From Baekduia alba (GTDB lineage Bacteria > Actinomycetota > Thermoleophilia > Solirubrobacterales > Solirubrobacteraceae), in NCBI RefSeq assembly GCF_028416635.1, contig NZ_CP114013.1, forward strand, positions 5,580,001 through 5,644,000: a stretch of 64,000 nucleotides of DNA, given 5' to 3'. Shown here in pieces: positions 16,660 to 24,240 of this stretch. The translations under genes and the position numbers were made by a program. How positions within the stretch are numbered: the first letter of the stretch is position 1; each line of letters opens with the position of its first letter. The notes beneath the pieces were generated by a model. That model was not told the DNA's origin and did not search any database. It saw nothing but the letters and a program-made list of their open reading frames with translations.

Positions 16660-16953
16660 ATGAAGCTCAAGCCCCTCGGCGATCGTTTGATCGTGCGGGC
16701 AGTCGAAGAGGAAGCGACCACGGCCAGCGGCCTGGTCCTCCCTGACACGGCCAAGGAGAAGCCCCAGAAGGGCGAAGTCGTCGCTGTCGGCGACGGTCGC
16801 TTTGACGAAGACGGCGACAAGCGCATCCCGCTTGACGTCACCGCCGGCGACACGGTCCTGTACAGCAAGTACGGCGGCACCGAGATCGTCTTCGACGGCG
16901 AGGACTTCCTGGTCCTGCGCGAGTCGGACGTCCTCGCCAAGATCGAGAACTAG
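16660..16953 (+). CDS. groES: Co-chaperonin GroES
   Basis: The 97-residue lid of the GroEL chaperonin. It opens [20 protein letters not shown] and has the mobile loop ([20 protein letters not shown]) that docks on GroEL, then [17 protein letters not shown]. Length and sequence are standard. An AGGAG-like site (CTGGAGGTC) precedes the ATG, so unlike many genes here the transcript is led. groEL starts nine bases downstream. Codon choice is relaxed relative to its neighbours (more CTT/GCT), a common trait of highly expressed genes. Confidence 0.98.
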   Translation: MKLKPLGDRLIVRAVEEEATTASGLVLPDTAKEKPQKGEVVAVGDGRFDEDGDKRIPLDVTAGDTVLYSKYGGTEIVFDGEDFLVLRESDVLAKIEN

Positions 16954-16962
16954 GAGACCTTC

Positions 16963-18594
16963 ATGGCTCACAAGGAACTGAAGTACAACGCGGCTGCACG
17001 CCAGGCCCTCGAGGCCGGCGTCGACGCCGTTGCCAACGCCGTCAAGGTCACGCTCGGCCCCAAGGGTCGCTACGTCGTCCTCGACAAGAAGTTCGGCGCT
17101 CCCACGATCACCAACGACGGTGTGACCATCGCTCGTGAGATCGAGGTCGAGGACGTCTTCCAGAACCAGGGCGCGCAGCTCGTCCGCGAGGTCGCCACGG
17201 CGACCAACGACGTCGCCGGCGACGGCACGACGACCGCGACGGTCCTGGCCCAGGCCATCGTCCGCAACGGCCTGAAGAACGTCACCGCTGGTGCGAACCC
17301 GCTCGGCCTGAAGAAGGGCATCGAGATCGCGGTCAACCAGATCGTCGACAACATCCGCAAGCTGTCCAAGCCCGTCCAGGGCAAGGAGCAGATCGCCCGC
17401 GTCGCCACCATCTCGGCCGGCGACGAGGAGATCGGCGACGTCATCGCCGACGCGATCGAGAAGGTCGGCAAGGACGGCGTCGTCAACGTCGAAGAGGGCC
17501 AGACCTTCGGCATGGACCTCGAGTTCACCGAGGGCATGCAGTTCGACAAGGGCTACGTCTCCCCGTACATGGTCACCGACCAGGAGCGCATGGAGGCCGT
17601 CCTCGAGGATCCCTACATCCTCATCGCCAACCAGAAGATCGGCTCGGTCCGCGACGTGCTGCCGGTCCTGGAGCAGGTCATCCAGTCGGGCCGTCCGATC
17701 CTGATCATCGCCGAGGACGTCGAGGGCGAGGCCCTCGCGACGCTCGTCGTGAACAAGCTGCGCGGCACCTTCACCGGTGTGGCGGTCAAGGCGCCGGGCT
17801 TCGGCGACCGCCGCAAGCGCATGCTTGAGGACATCGCGATCCTCACCGGTGGCGAGGTCATCACCGAGGAGATGGGCCTCAAGCTCGAGAACACGCAGCT
17901 CTCGCAGCTCGGCCGCGCCCGTCGCGTCGTCGTCGCCAAGGACAACACCACGATCGTGGACGGCTCCGGCGACCTCGAGGCCATCAAGGGCCGCATCAAC
18001 CAGATCAAGTCGGAGATCGAGTCCACCGACTCGGACTTCGACCGTGAGAAGCTCCAGGAGCGCCTCGCCAAGCTCTCCGGCGGCGTCGCCGTCGTGAAGG
18101 TCGGCGCGGCCACCGAGACGGAGATGAAGGAGAAGAAGCACCGCGTCGAGGACGCCCTCCAGGCGACCCGCGCTGCGCTCGAAGAGGGCATCGTCCCCGG
18201 TGGCGGCGTCGCGCTGCTGCAGGCGTCGGCCGGCGTCAACGCCGACAACATCGCCGACGAGGACGAGCGCACCGGTGCGCGCATCATCCTGCGCTCGCTC
18301 GAGGAGCCGCTGCGTCAGATCGCCGAGAACGCGGGCCTCGAGGGCTCCGTCGTCGTCGCTGACGTGCGCAAGGCCAAGAAGGGCTTCGGCCTGAACGCCG
18401 CGACCGGCGAGATCGTCGACCTCGTCGCCGCGGGCGTCATCGACCCGGCCATGGTCACCCGCTCCGCGCTGCAGAACGCGGCGTCGATCGCCAAGAACAT
18501 CCTCACGACCGAGGCCATCGTGGCCGAGATCCCGGAGAAGGATGGGGCCGGCGGCGGCATGCCCGACATGGGCGGCATGGGCGGCATGATGTAG
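16963..18594 (+). CDS. groEL: Chaperonin GroEL
   Basis: The 543-residue 60-kDa chaperonin subunit that folds proteins inside an ATP-driven double ring. ATP-site motifs are intact ([34 protein letters not shown]) and the signature [17 protein letters not shown] is present. It ends with the Gly-Met tail [13 protein letters not shown], which is typical of the main folding chaperonin rather than of His-tailed actinobacterial GroEL1 paralogues. An AGGAG Shine-Dalgarno precedes the ATG. It is co-transcribed with groES and followed by a strong hairpin terminator. Confidence 0.98.
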   Translation: MAHKELKYNAAARQALEAGVDAVANAVKVTLGPKGRYVVLDKKFGAPTITNDGVTIAREIEVEDVFQNQGAQLVREVATATNDVAGDGTTTATVLAQAIVRNGLKNVTAGANPLGLKKGIEIAVNQIVDNIRKLSKPVQGKEQIARVATISAGDEEIGDVIADAIEKVGKDGVVNVEEGQTFGMDLEFTEGMQFDKGYVSPYMVTDQERMEAVLEDPYILIANQKIGSVRDVLPVLEQVIQSGRPILIIAEDVEGEALATLVVNKLRGTFTGVAVKAPGFGDRRKRMLEDIAILTGGEVITEEMGLKLENTQLSQLGRARRVVVAKDNTTIVDGSGDLEAIKGRINQIKSEIESTDSDFDREKLQERLAKLSGGVAVVKVGAATETEMKEKKHRVEDALQATRAALEEGIVPGGGVALLQASAGVNADNIADEDERTGARIILRSLEEPLRQIAENAGLEGSVVVADVRKAKKGFGLNAATGEIVDLVAAGVIDPAMVTRSALQNAASIAKNILTTEAIVAEIPEKDGAGGGMPDMGGMGGMM

Positions 18595-18628
18595 GCATCG
18601 CCTCACGGCGAACGCCTGTTGGACCGGA

Positions 18629-18655
18629 GGGCCCGGCGCATCGCGCGCCGGGCCC
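18629..18655 (+). terminator. Rho-independent-type terminator of groESL
   Basis: Perfect 11-base stem GGGCCCGGCGC / GCGCCGGGCCC with a five-base loop, followed by TTCGTCGTT, 34 bases after the groEL stop. The T-run is weak, as is common in GC-rich genomes. Confidence 0.85.
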
Positions 18656-18687
18656 TTCGTCGTTGCGAGGGGAGTAGAACTCGGCGC

Positions 18688-19314
18688 GTGATCTTCTACG
18701 AGCCGGGTGCGCGCGACACCGAGCTGCTGCCCCACGACCCCTTCAAGGCGCTCGTCGCGCCGCGGCCGATCGGCTGGGTCTCGACGCTGAGCGGCGGCGC
18801 GGTGAACCTCGCGCCCTACAGCTTCTTCAACGCGATCTGCGACCGGCCGCCGATGGTGATGTTCTCCAGCAGCGGGATGAAGGACAGCGCGACGTTCGCG
18901 CACGCGACCCGCGAGTTCGTGTGGAACCTGCCGACCTACGCGCTGAGCGAGGCGATGAACCTGACGTCCGCCGCCCTGCCGCGCGGCGAGAGCGAGTTCG
19001 CGCACGCCGGGCTGTCGACGGCGCCGTCGCGCATCGTCGATACCCCGCGCGTGGCGGAGTCGCCGGTCGCCTTCGAATGCCGCGTGACGCAGACGCTCGA
19101 GCTCGTCGACGTCGACGGCGCGGCGACCAACCGCCACGTCGTGATCGGCCAGGTCGTGGGCGTCCACCTCGACGAGTCGTTCATCGACGACCGCGGCCAG
19201 GTCGACACCGCCGCGCTGGCCCCGATCGCGCGCTGCGGCTACACGGACGAGTACACGGTGGTGGACGCGCTGTTCCGGATGAAGCGCCCGGACGACGTGC
19301 CGAGCTGGCGCTGA
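18688..19314 (+). CDS. Flavin reductase family protein (FMN-binding split barrel)
   Basis: A 208-residue flavin reductase-like protein that should bind FMN and use NAD(P)H. Family signatures: FKALVAPRPIGWVSTL (PRPIGWVST is the hallmark), NLAPYSFFNAICDRPPMVMF and DSATFAHATREFVWNL. The start is the GTG at 18688, seven bases after TAGAAC. A longer frame to 18619 would begin inside the groEL terminator. Partner monooxygenase unknown; none lies adjacent. Confidence 0.92.
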   Translation: MIFYEPGARDTELLPHDPFKALVAPRPIGWVSTLSGGAVNLAPYSFFNAICDRPPMVMFSSSGMKDSATFAHATREFVWNLPTYALSEAMNLTSAALPRGESEFAHAGLSTAPSRIVDTPRVAESPVAFECRVTQTLELVDVDGAATNRHVVIGQVVGVHLDESFIDDRGQVDTAALAPIARCGYTDEYTVVDALFRMKRPDDVPSWR

Positions 19315-19335
19315 GCGCGCGGCTAGCGGCCGGCG

Positions 19336-19782
19336 CTAGTCGTGCGAGTGGCCGTGGCCGTGCTCGTCGTCGTGCGAGTGGCCGTGGCCGTGGTCCTCGG
19401 CCTCGCCCGCGATCGACTCGAGCAGGGACATCGCGGCCAGCTGCGCCGGCGTTCCGGCGATGGAGCCGTCCTGCATCTCCTCCAGCTGCGGCGCGAACGT
19501 CACGTGGACGTTGACCTCCTCGCCGCCGGAGTCCTCCAGGACGATGACGGCGCGGCCCGCGCCTTCCGGGATCCCGCCGGCGCCGGTCAGCGCCTCGCGC
19601 GCGGCGCTCAGCACCTCGACCGTCAGCTCGCGCCAGTGGTTGGCCGCCTCGACCTGCTCCTCCGGCGCCATCGAGGCCAGGTGGTGGCGGTTGCGTCCCG
19701 CCAGCGCGGACACGCCAGCCTCCACCGCTCGGGTCCCGAGCAGCGCGTCGGCGTCGATCGTCACAGGTCCGTCGTTGGCCAT
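19336..19782 (-). CDS. Hypothetical protein with His-rich metal-binding tail
   Basis: A 148-residue protein I do not recognise. The N-terminal 60 residues are helical (DADALLGTRAVEAGVSALAG, RNRHHLASMAPEEQVEAANH), followed by a short beta-rich stretch (GRAVIVLEDSGGEEVNVHVT). The last 19 residues are HGHGHSHD repeats (DHGHGHSHDDEHGHGHSHD), strongly suggesting Ni, Zn or Co binding or storage. The tail is encoded by two 24-base direct repeats. No nickel enzyme or transporter is nearby. Start ATG at 19782; a longer frame to 19815 exists. Confidence 0.7.
   Translation of the reverse strand: MANDGPVTIDADALLGTRAVEAGVSALAGRNRHHLASMAPEEQVEAANHWRELTVEVLSAAREALTGAGGIPEGAGRAVIVLEDSGGEEVNVHVTFAPQLEEMQDGSIAGTPAQLAAMSLLESIAGEAEDHGHGHSHDDEHGHGHSHD
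19339..19392. repeat. Two 24-base direct repeats encoding the His-rich tail
   Basis: Identical 24-base units at 19339-19362 and 19369-19392, separated by six bases, in frame with the gene. Each codes for HGHGHSHD-type residues, so the tail grew by an in-frame duplication. Confidence 0.9.
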
Positions 19783-20016
19783 GCGCCCATCGTCGCAGAT
19801 GGGCGCGCGGACCAACCTGGCGCTCTACGCCGCCACGGTGAGGCGCGCGGCGAGCGCTTCGAGGCGCTCGTGCGCGCGGAGCTCGCGCGGTCCTCGGCGG
19901 CGACGGCGGTGTCGGGGCCGCGGTCGGCCTTCGATCCGAACACCTTCTCCCAGCAGGAGAGGTCACCTCTCCCAGATCGCGCTCAGGGTGACCGCGCTCT
20001 GAGACCCAGCGACGGC
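19783..20016 (-). pseudogene. Gene-free stretch, possible decayed coding remnant
   Basis: No intact gene is seen in these 234 bases. On the minus strand three short protein-like segments lie in different frames, in order: SQSAVTLSAIWER, then LSCWEKVFGSKADRGPD and TAVAAED, then RELRAHERLEALAARLTVAA ending in a TAG at 19827-19825. They would join with two frameshifts. This could be the tail of a broken gene or chance in GC-rich DNA. The 17-base palindrome at 19956 lies inside it. Confidence 0.25.
19956..19972. promoter_or_regulatory. Perfect 17-base palindrome of unknown role
   Basis: GGAGAGGT-C-ACCTCTCC, eight-base arms around one central base, in the gene-free stretch downstream of the RmlD-like gene. 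TCTCCCAG occurs directly on both sides. The one-base centre is unsuited to a hairpin, so a protein-binding site is more likely than a terminator, yet no promoter box is evident beside it. Confidence 0.4.
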
Positions 20017-20862
20017 TCACGCGCCGCCGAGCACCTCGCGCGCGCCGCGGAGGCGCACGCGCAGGAGGTCCCGCGCACGACTGCTGTCCAGTGGGCAGAA
20101 GCGTGGCCGGTCGACCGGCGCCGCGACGCCGCGCAGCGCGCTCGCGTCGTGGCCGCGGGCGGTCACGATCAGGCGCGCGAAGTCCAGGCGGCTGAGCGGG
20201 TCGGCCCCGCCGACGTGCAGCGGTCCGGCCCAATCGGTCGTCGCGACCTCCAGCAGCGCGGCCGCGAGGTCGTCGACCTGGATCGGGCTGCGGACCTCGT
20301 CGGTGTAGAACATCATGTCGGTCCGCTCGCCGCGGGCGACGGCGAGCGCGGGCCGCTCCTGCGCGGCCGGATCGTGCCCGGGCCCGCCGTAGATCAGCGA
20401 GGTCCGGACGATCGCCGCGTCCGGGCACAGGCGCGCGACGTGCGCCTCGGCCTGCGCCTTGGTCGCGCCGTAGGCCGTCACCGGGCTCGGGGCGTCGGCC
20501 TCGACCAGCGGGCGCGGGAGCCGGCCGTCGAAGATCGCGTCGGTGGACACGTGGACGAGGCGGACGCCGGCGTCCGCGGCCGCGCGCGCGACGTGCTCGG
20601 TCCCGCCGGCGTTGACGGCCGGCGCGTCGGTGCCCTGGACGTACGCGGTGTGGATCACGACGTCCGGCGCGGCCGCGCGCACCGCGCTCGCGACCGCCGC
20701 GTCGTCGCGCACGTCGAGCGCGACGACGTCGGCCAGCCCGGCGGGCGCGGCGCCGGGCCGCGCGCCGACCGTCCCGACGACCGTCCATCCCGCGTCCCGC
20801 GCGCGGGACGCGAGGGCGCTGCCGAGGTAGCCGGAGGCGCCGGTCACGAGGAGCTTGGGCAC
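20017..20862 (-). CDS. RmlD-like NAD(P)-dependent sugar-nucleotide reductase/epimerase
   Basis: A 281-residue extended-SDR protein resembling dTDP-4-dehydrorhamnose reductase. The nucleotide-binding motif is LLVTGASGYLGSAL (residues 4-17). Other features are DVVIHTAYVQGTDAPAVNAG, VHVSTDAIFDG (STD-VFDG type), the catalytic YGATK and RTSLIYGG. No other rhamnose or cell-wall sugar genes lie nearby, so the substrate is open. The GTG start follows TATCGT by nine bases. This box overlaps the TACGAT box of the divergent MOSC gene, so both promoters share the same few bases. Confidence 0.85.
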   Translation of the reverse strand: MPKLLVTGASGYLGSALASRARDAGWTVVGTVGARPGAAPAGLADVVALDVRDDAAVASAVRAAAPDVVIHTAYVQGTDAPAVNAGGTEHVARAAADAGVRLVHVSTDAIFDGRLPRPLVEADAPSPVTAYGATKAQAEAHVARLCPDAAIVRTSLIYGGPGHDPAAQERPALAVARGERTDMMFYTDEVRSPIQVDDLAAALLEVATTDWAGPLHVGGADPLSRLDFARLIVTARGHDASALRGVAAPVDRPRFCPLDSSRARDLLRVRLRGAREVLGGA

Positions 20863-20882
20863 GCGGCGCCTACGATACGGCG

Positions 20883-21605
20883 GTGCCCGTCGGATCCGTC
20901 GCCTCGCTGCACCGCTGGCCCGTGAAGTCGCTCGCCGGCGAGGACGCCGACGCGCTCAACCTGGACCCGCGCGGCATCGCCGGCGACCGCGCGCACGCGC
21001 TGTACGACACGCACAAGGGCGCGCCGCGCCGCCTCACGGCACGCGAGGCGCCCGCGATGCTGCGCTGGCGCGCGACCTACGACGGCGTCCCGGGCGCGGC
21101 GATGACGCCGGCGCGGATCCCGCTCCCGACGGTGACCGCGCCCGACGGAACGGCGTTCCCCTGGGACGACCCGGAGCTTCCGAGCGCGCTCAGCGACGAC
21201 CTCGGCCGCGAGGTCGCCCTGCGCCGCGACCTGTCGCTCATGCAGGACCTCGGCAACTCGATCCTCGTCACGACCCAGGCGACGCTCGACGCCGTCGCCG
21301 GCGAGCTCGGCCGCGACCTCGACCTGCGCCGGTTCCGCACCAACATCCACGTCGTGCTCGACGACGCCGCGGCCTACGCGGAGGAGACCTGGGAGGGCCG
21401 CCGGCTGCGCGTCGGCGAGGTCGAGCTCCAGCTCCTGCACCCGTGCGTGCGCTGCGTGATCCCCACGCGCGACCCGGACACGACGGCTAAGGACCCCAAC
21501 ATCCTGCGGTGGCTCACCCGGCATCACGGCGGCCTCTTCGGCATCAACGCCCGACCGCGTGGCGACGGCAGGATCGCCGTCGGCGCTCAGGTCGAGCTGC
21601 TCTGA
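20883..21605 (+). CDS. MOSC domain-containing protein
   Basis: A 240-residue protein with an N-terminal MOSC beta-barrel (LHRWPVKSLAGEDADAL, RGIAGDRAHALYD) and the C-terminal MOSC domain with the conserved Cys in HPCVRCVIPTRDPDT. It is related to molybdenum cofactor sulfurase C-terminal domains and YcbX/mARC proteins, which carry or use Moco-bound sulfur. The GTG start follows TACGAT (20871-20876) by six bases. It converges on and overlaps the TetR gene by 19 bases. Confidence 0.9.
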   Translation: MPVGSVASLHRWPVKSLAGEDADALNLDPRGIAGDRAHALYDTHKGAPRRLTAREAPAMLRWRATYDGVPGAAMTPARIPLPTVTAPDGTAFPWDDPELPSALSDDLGREVALRRDLSLMQDLGNSILVTTQATLDAVAGELGRDLDLRRFRTNIHVVLDDAAAYAEETWEGRRLRVGEVELQLLHPCVRCVIPTRDPDTTAKDPNILRWLTRHHGGLFGINARPRGDGRIAVGAQVELL

Positions 21606-22225
21606 CGCGCCGCGGCGCCCAGGGCGAAGAGCTCCAACATGGTGGAGAACAGGTCGTCCGGCACGGCGTCGGGCTCGACGAGCTGCTCGAAGCCGATCCC
21701 GTTGGCCATCGCGAAGATCATCGTCGCCAGCTGGTCGAACGGCACGCCGGAGTCGAAGCCGCCGGCCTCGGACCGCGCGCGCAGCAGGTCGGCCATCCGC
21801 GCCCGCATCCCCGCGTAGTGCTCCTGGAGCTTGAGCCGGAACGCGTCGTCGCGCGACGCGTGCAGCGCCGCCTCGAAGAACAGGCGCTTCCAGTCGGGGT
21901 CGCTGCCGAGGAACTCGACGAAGTCGCGCCCCGCGGCCCGCGCCTGGATCTCCGGCGGCTCGTCGGTCGACATCGCGCGCTCCATGTCGACCAGCCGGCG
22001 CGCGAAGCGCACGTCGAGCATCTGGAGGAACAGCTCCTCCTTGGAGCCGAAGTTCGCGTAGACCGCGCCCTTGGTGAACCCGGCGTCGGCCGCGACCTCG
22101 TCCACCGACGCCTGCGTCAGCCCCCGGCGCGCGAAGACGCGGCCGGCGGACTCCAGCAGGCACCGGCGGGTGTGCTCCTGGCGCTGCTTGCGGGTGAGGC
22201 GCTGCGGCTCGGCCTGACTGCTCAC
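21587..22225 (-). CDS. TetR family regulator of the P450 operon
   Basis: A 212-residue TetR-family repressor with helix-turn-helix ASVDEVAADAGFTKGAVYAN (about residues 38-58) then FGSKEELFLQMLD. It is the second gene of the P450 operon, overlapping the P450 stop by four bases (ATGA), so repressor and enzyme are made together. A perfect GATACCG-N2-CGGTATC palindrome at the operon promoter is the obvious operator, giving a simple feedback loop. Ligand unknown but likely the P450 substrate or a related compound. Confidence 0.92.
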   Translation of the reverse strand: MSSQAEPQRLTRKQRQEHTRRCLLESAGRVFARRGLTQASVDEVAADAGFTKGAVYANFGSKEELFLQMLDVRFARRLVDMERAMSTDEPPEIQARAAGRDFVEFLGSDPDWKRLFFEAALHASRDDAFRLKLQEHYAGMRARMADLLRARSEAGGFDSGVPFDQLATMIFAMANGIGFEQLVEPDAVPDDLFSTMLELFALGAAARQSSST

Positions 22226-23562
22226 GTGGCGATGATCTCAGCCCCGCGCCCCGGAACGAGCGTGATGACCCGCCGGCCCACGCGCTCGGACTCCGGGACG
22301 GCCGGCCGCAGGCGCACCTGGCCGACGATCGCGGCCAGGACCGCGCGCATCTCGGTCTCCGCGAAGCTGGCGCCCAGGCAGCGGCGGATGCCGCCGCCGA
22401 ACGGCAGGAACGTGTAGGGATTGGGGCGCACGCCGAGCCAGCGCTCGGGCCGGAACGCGGCCGGGTCCGGGTAGATGTCGGGCCGCCGGTGCACGAGGTG
22501 GATGCTCGGCGCCACGCGGACGCCCGCCGGCAGGTCCCAGCCGCCGATCGTCTGCGGCTCGCTGAGCTTGCGTCCGACGAACGGGATCACCGGCCGCAGG
22601 CGCAGCGTCTCGCGGATCACCCCGTCGACATACTCGTCGCCGGCGCCGGCGCGGACCTCCTCGGTCAGGCGCTCCAGCGCCGCCGGGTGGCGCGTCAGGC
22701 GCTCCAGCGCCCAGGCCAGCGCGGTCGCCGTCGTCTCATGGCCGGCGACCAGGAGCGTGACGAGCTCGTCGCGCAGCTCGACGTCGTCCATCGGCGCGCC
22801 GTCCTCGTGGCGGGCGAGGAGCAGCATGGACAGCACGTCGTCGCGCTCGGCGAGGTCGTCGCGCTTGCGGTGGTCGGCGATGACCCGGCCGATGATGTCG
22901 TCCACCGGGTCGAGGACGTGGGCGAAGATGCGCTTGCGGTCCGCCTTCTCCGGCCCGTAGAACAGCAGCTTGCGCAGCTCGCGCGAGCTGGCCGTCGACT
23001 CCAGGAAGGTGCGCAGGCGCGTGCGCAGCTCGGCCAGGCGCGGGTCCCCCTCGTCGATGCCGAAGACGATCCGCATGATCACCTCGAGCGTCACCTTCTG
23101 CATGTGCGGGTGCGCCTTGAACGGCACGCCGCGCGGCCACGAGGCCACCTCGCGCTCGGCGATCTCGGCCATCAGGTCGACGTGGCGGCGCATCTTCTCG
23201 CCGTGGAACGGCGGCAGCAGCAGCCGGCGCTGGCTGAGGTGCTGAGCGCCGTCGAGCAACAGCACCGACTTGCTGCCCAGGAACGGGAGCAAGATGATGT
23301 TGCTGACGCCCGCGTGGTAGATCGCGGGGTCGCCGGTGAACACCTGCTTGACGTCGGCGGGGTCCGACAGCACGACGAACGTGTCGCGCGCGATGTGCAT
23401 GGTGAACATGTCGCCGTACTGCGCGCGGGCGCGCTCGACGAACTGGAACGGCCGGGTCAGCCAGCCGATCGTCTGCAGCGCGCGCGGCATGCGCGGGCTG
23501 GGCGGAAGCGGAGCGCGCCTGGCGAAGCGGGGAAGCGGCGCGGTGGTCGGGGAGGCAGCCAT
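22222..23562 (-). CDS. Cytochrome P450
   Basis: A 446-residue soluble P450 with no N-terminal membrane anchor. All landmarks are present: I-helix LLVAGHETTATALAW (oxygen activation, E-T pair), K-helix ETLRLRPV (ExxR), and heme-binding FLPFGGGIRRCLGASFAETE with the thiolate Cys. The N-terminal FVERARAQYGDMFTMH and the CPR-independent style resemble the CYP110/CYP1xx-like group widespread in actinobacteria and cyanobacteria. Substrate cannot be predicted. Electron donors are not adjacent; the ferredoxin at 30.6 kb is a conceivable but unproven partner. Confidence 0.95.
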   Translation of the reverse strand: MAASPTTAPLPRFARRAPLPPSPRMPRALQTIGWLTRPFQFVERARAQYGDMFTMHIARDTFVVLSDPADVKQVFTGDPAIYHAGVSNIILLPFLGSKSVLLLDGAQHLSQRRLLLPPFHGEKMRRHVDLMAEIAEREVASWPRGVPFKAHPHMQKVTLEVIMRIVFGIDEGDPRLAELRTRLRTFLESTASSRELRKLLFYGPEKADRKRIFAHVLDPVDDIIGRVIADHRKRDDLAERDDVLSMLLLARHEDGAPMDDVELRDELVTLLVAGHETTATALAWALERLTRHPAALERLTEEVRAGAGDEYVDGVIRETLRLRPVIPFVGRKLSEPQTIGGWDLPAGVRVAPSIHLVHRRPDIYPDPAAFRPERWLGVRPNPYTFLPFGGGIRRCLGASFAETEMRAVLAAIVGQVRLRPAVPESERVGRRVITLVPGRGAEIIAT

Positions 23563-23564
23563 CA

Positions 23565-23580
23565 GATACCGGACGGTATC
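23565..23580 (-). promoter_or_regulatory. TetR operator overlapping the P450 promoter -10
   Basis: Perfect inverted repeat GATACCG-GA-CGGTATC. On the minus strand TACCGT (23578-23573), ten bases before the P450 ATG, is embedded in it, so binding of the co-encoded TetR protein would occlude the -10. A further GGATAC half-site lies at 23582-23587. Confidence 0.8.
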
Positions 23581-23618
23581 CGGATACTGACCGGAATGTC
23601 AAGAGGCGCGCGCGACCG

Positions 23619-23942
23619 TCAGGGCGACGGCTTGTGCCGCGACGGCGGCACGAACTCGCCGAGCACCTCGACGACGCGGTGCCAGTCGTCGCGCAGCGAG
23701 CGGTAGACGCGGCGCACCGTGTTCTCGCCCACCCCGGCCGGCTCGACGCGCACGAGCTCGATCAGACCGGAGCGATGCAGCGCCCGCACGGCGTAGACGA
23801 CGGTGTCGAGCGGGGCGTCGAGGCGCTCCGCGAGCTGCGACGGGCTCAGGTGCTCGTCGGCGAGCGCGAGCAGGATGGGCAGCCGGACGGGATGGCGGAT
23901 CTCCGCCAACAACGACCCCAGACGCTCGTCCCCTCGCTCCAC
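23619..23942 (-). CDS. ArsR-like winged-helix transcriptional regulator
   Basis: A 107-residue winged-helix protein: LAEIRHPVRLPILLALADEH (helix 1-2), SPSQLAERLDAPLDTVVYAV (recognition helix), then LHRSGLIELV and a wing. This 'RHPVRLPIL...SPSQLA..L..PL..V.YHVR.L' pattern is common in Thermoleophilia regulators and lacks the Cys metal site of ArsR. The GTG start at 23942 has TAAGGT nine bases upstream. Target unknown; it lies upstream of the P450 operon on the same strand with a 56-base gap. Confidence 0.85.
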   Translation of the reverse strand: MERGDERLGSLLAEIRHPVRLPILLALADEHLSPSQLAERLDAPLDTVVYAVRALHRSGLIELVRVEPAGVGENTVRRVYRSLRDDWHRVVEVLGEFVPPSRHKPSP

Positions 23943-24044
23943 GAACCGGCGACCTTATGGGAGCGACGGGCGCCGACGGGATTACGGCGCCGGAGTGGAT
24001 TGCGCCACGTTGACGGCCGCTTATCGATACACACGAGTGTCGAT

Positions 24045-24073
24045 TTGCACACGACACCGTATTCGATTACGGT
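24045..24073 (+). promoter_or_regulatory. Orphan promoter with inverted repeat over the -10
   Basis: TTGCAC (24045-24050), a 17-base spacer and TACGGT (24068-24073). The inverted repeat ACCGTA-N6-TACGGT (24056-24073) covers the -10, as an operator would. No sizeable gene follows on this strand. Confidence 0.6.
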
Positions 24074-24079
24074 ATGCGC

Positions 24080-24127
24080 ATGCGCTGGGACCATCGACCC
24101 GCCGCATTCGCAGCATGGTCTTCGTGA
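24080..24127 (+). CDS. Possible leaderless 15-residue peptide or small RNA
   Basis: Downstream of the orphan promoter an ATG six bases after the -10 opens a 15-codon frame (MRWDHRPAAFAAWSS). The strong hairpin at 24162-24191 follows, so a transcript of about 110 bases could be made. It may be a leader peptide, a small RNA or both. Only promoter and position support it. Confidence 0.35.
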   Translation: MRWDHRPAAFAAWSS

Positions 24128-24161
24128 CCGCGTAGGCCAAGCAGCGACTCTTCCGCAGGTG

Positions 24162-24191
24162 CCGGCGCCCCGGGTCTTCCCGGGGCGCCGG
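24162..24191. terminator. Strong hairpin terminator
   Basis: Perfect 13-base stem CCGGCGCCCCGGG / CCCGGGGCGCCGG with a four-base loop (TCTT). It lies 50 bases past the citrate synthase stop on the minus strand and would also end the orphan plus-strand transcript, so it is probably bidirectional. Confidence 0.8.
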
Positions 24192-24240
24192 TGCGCTTAA
24201 GGCCCTTTCGCCGCTGAACGGCCCTCAGCGCGCCGGGGCG

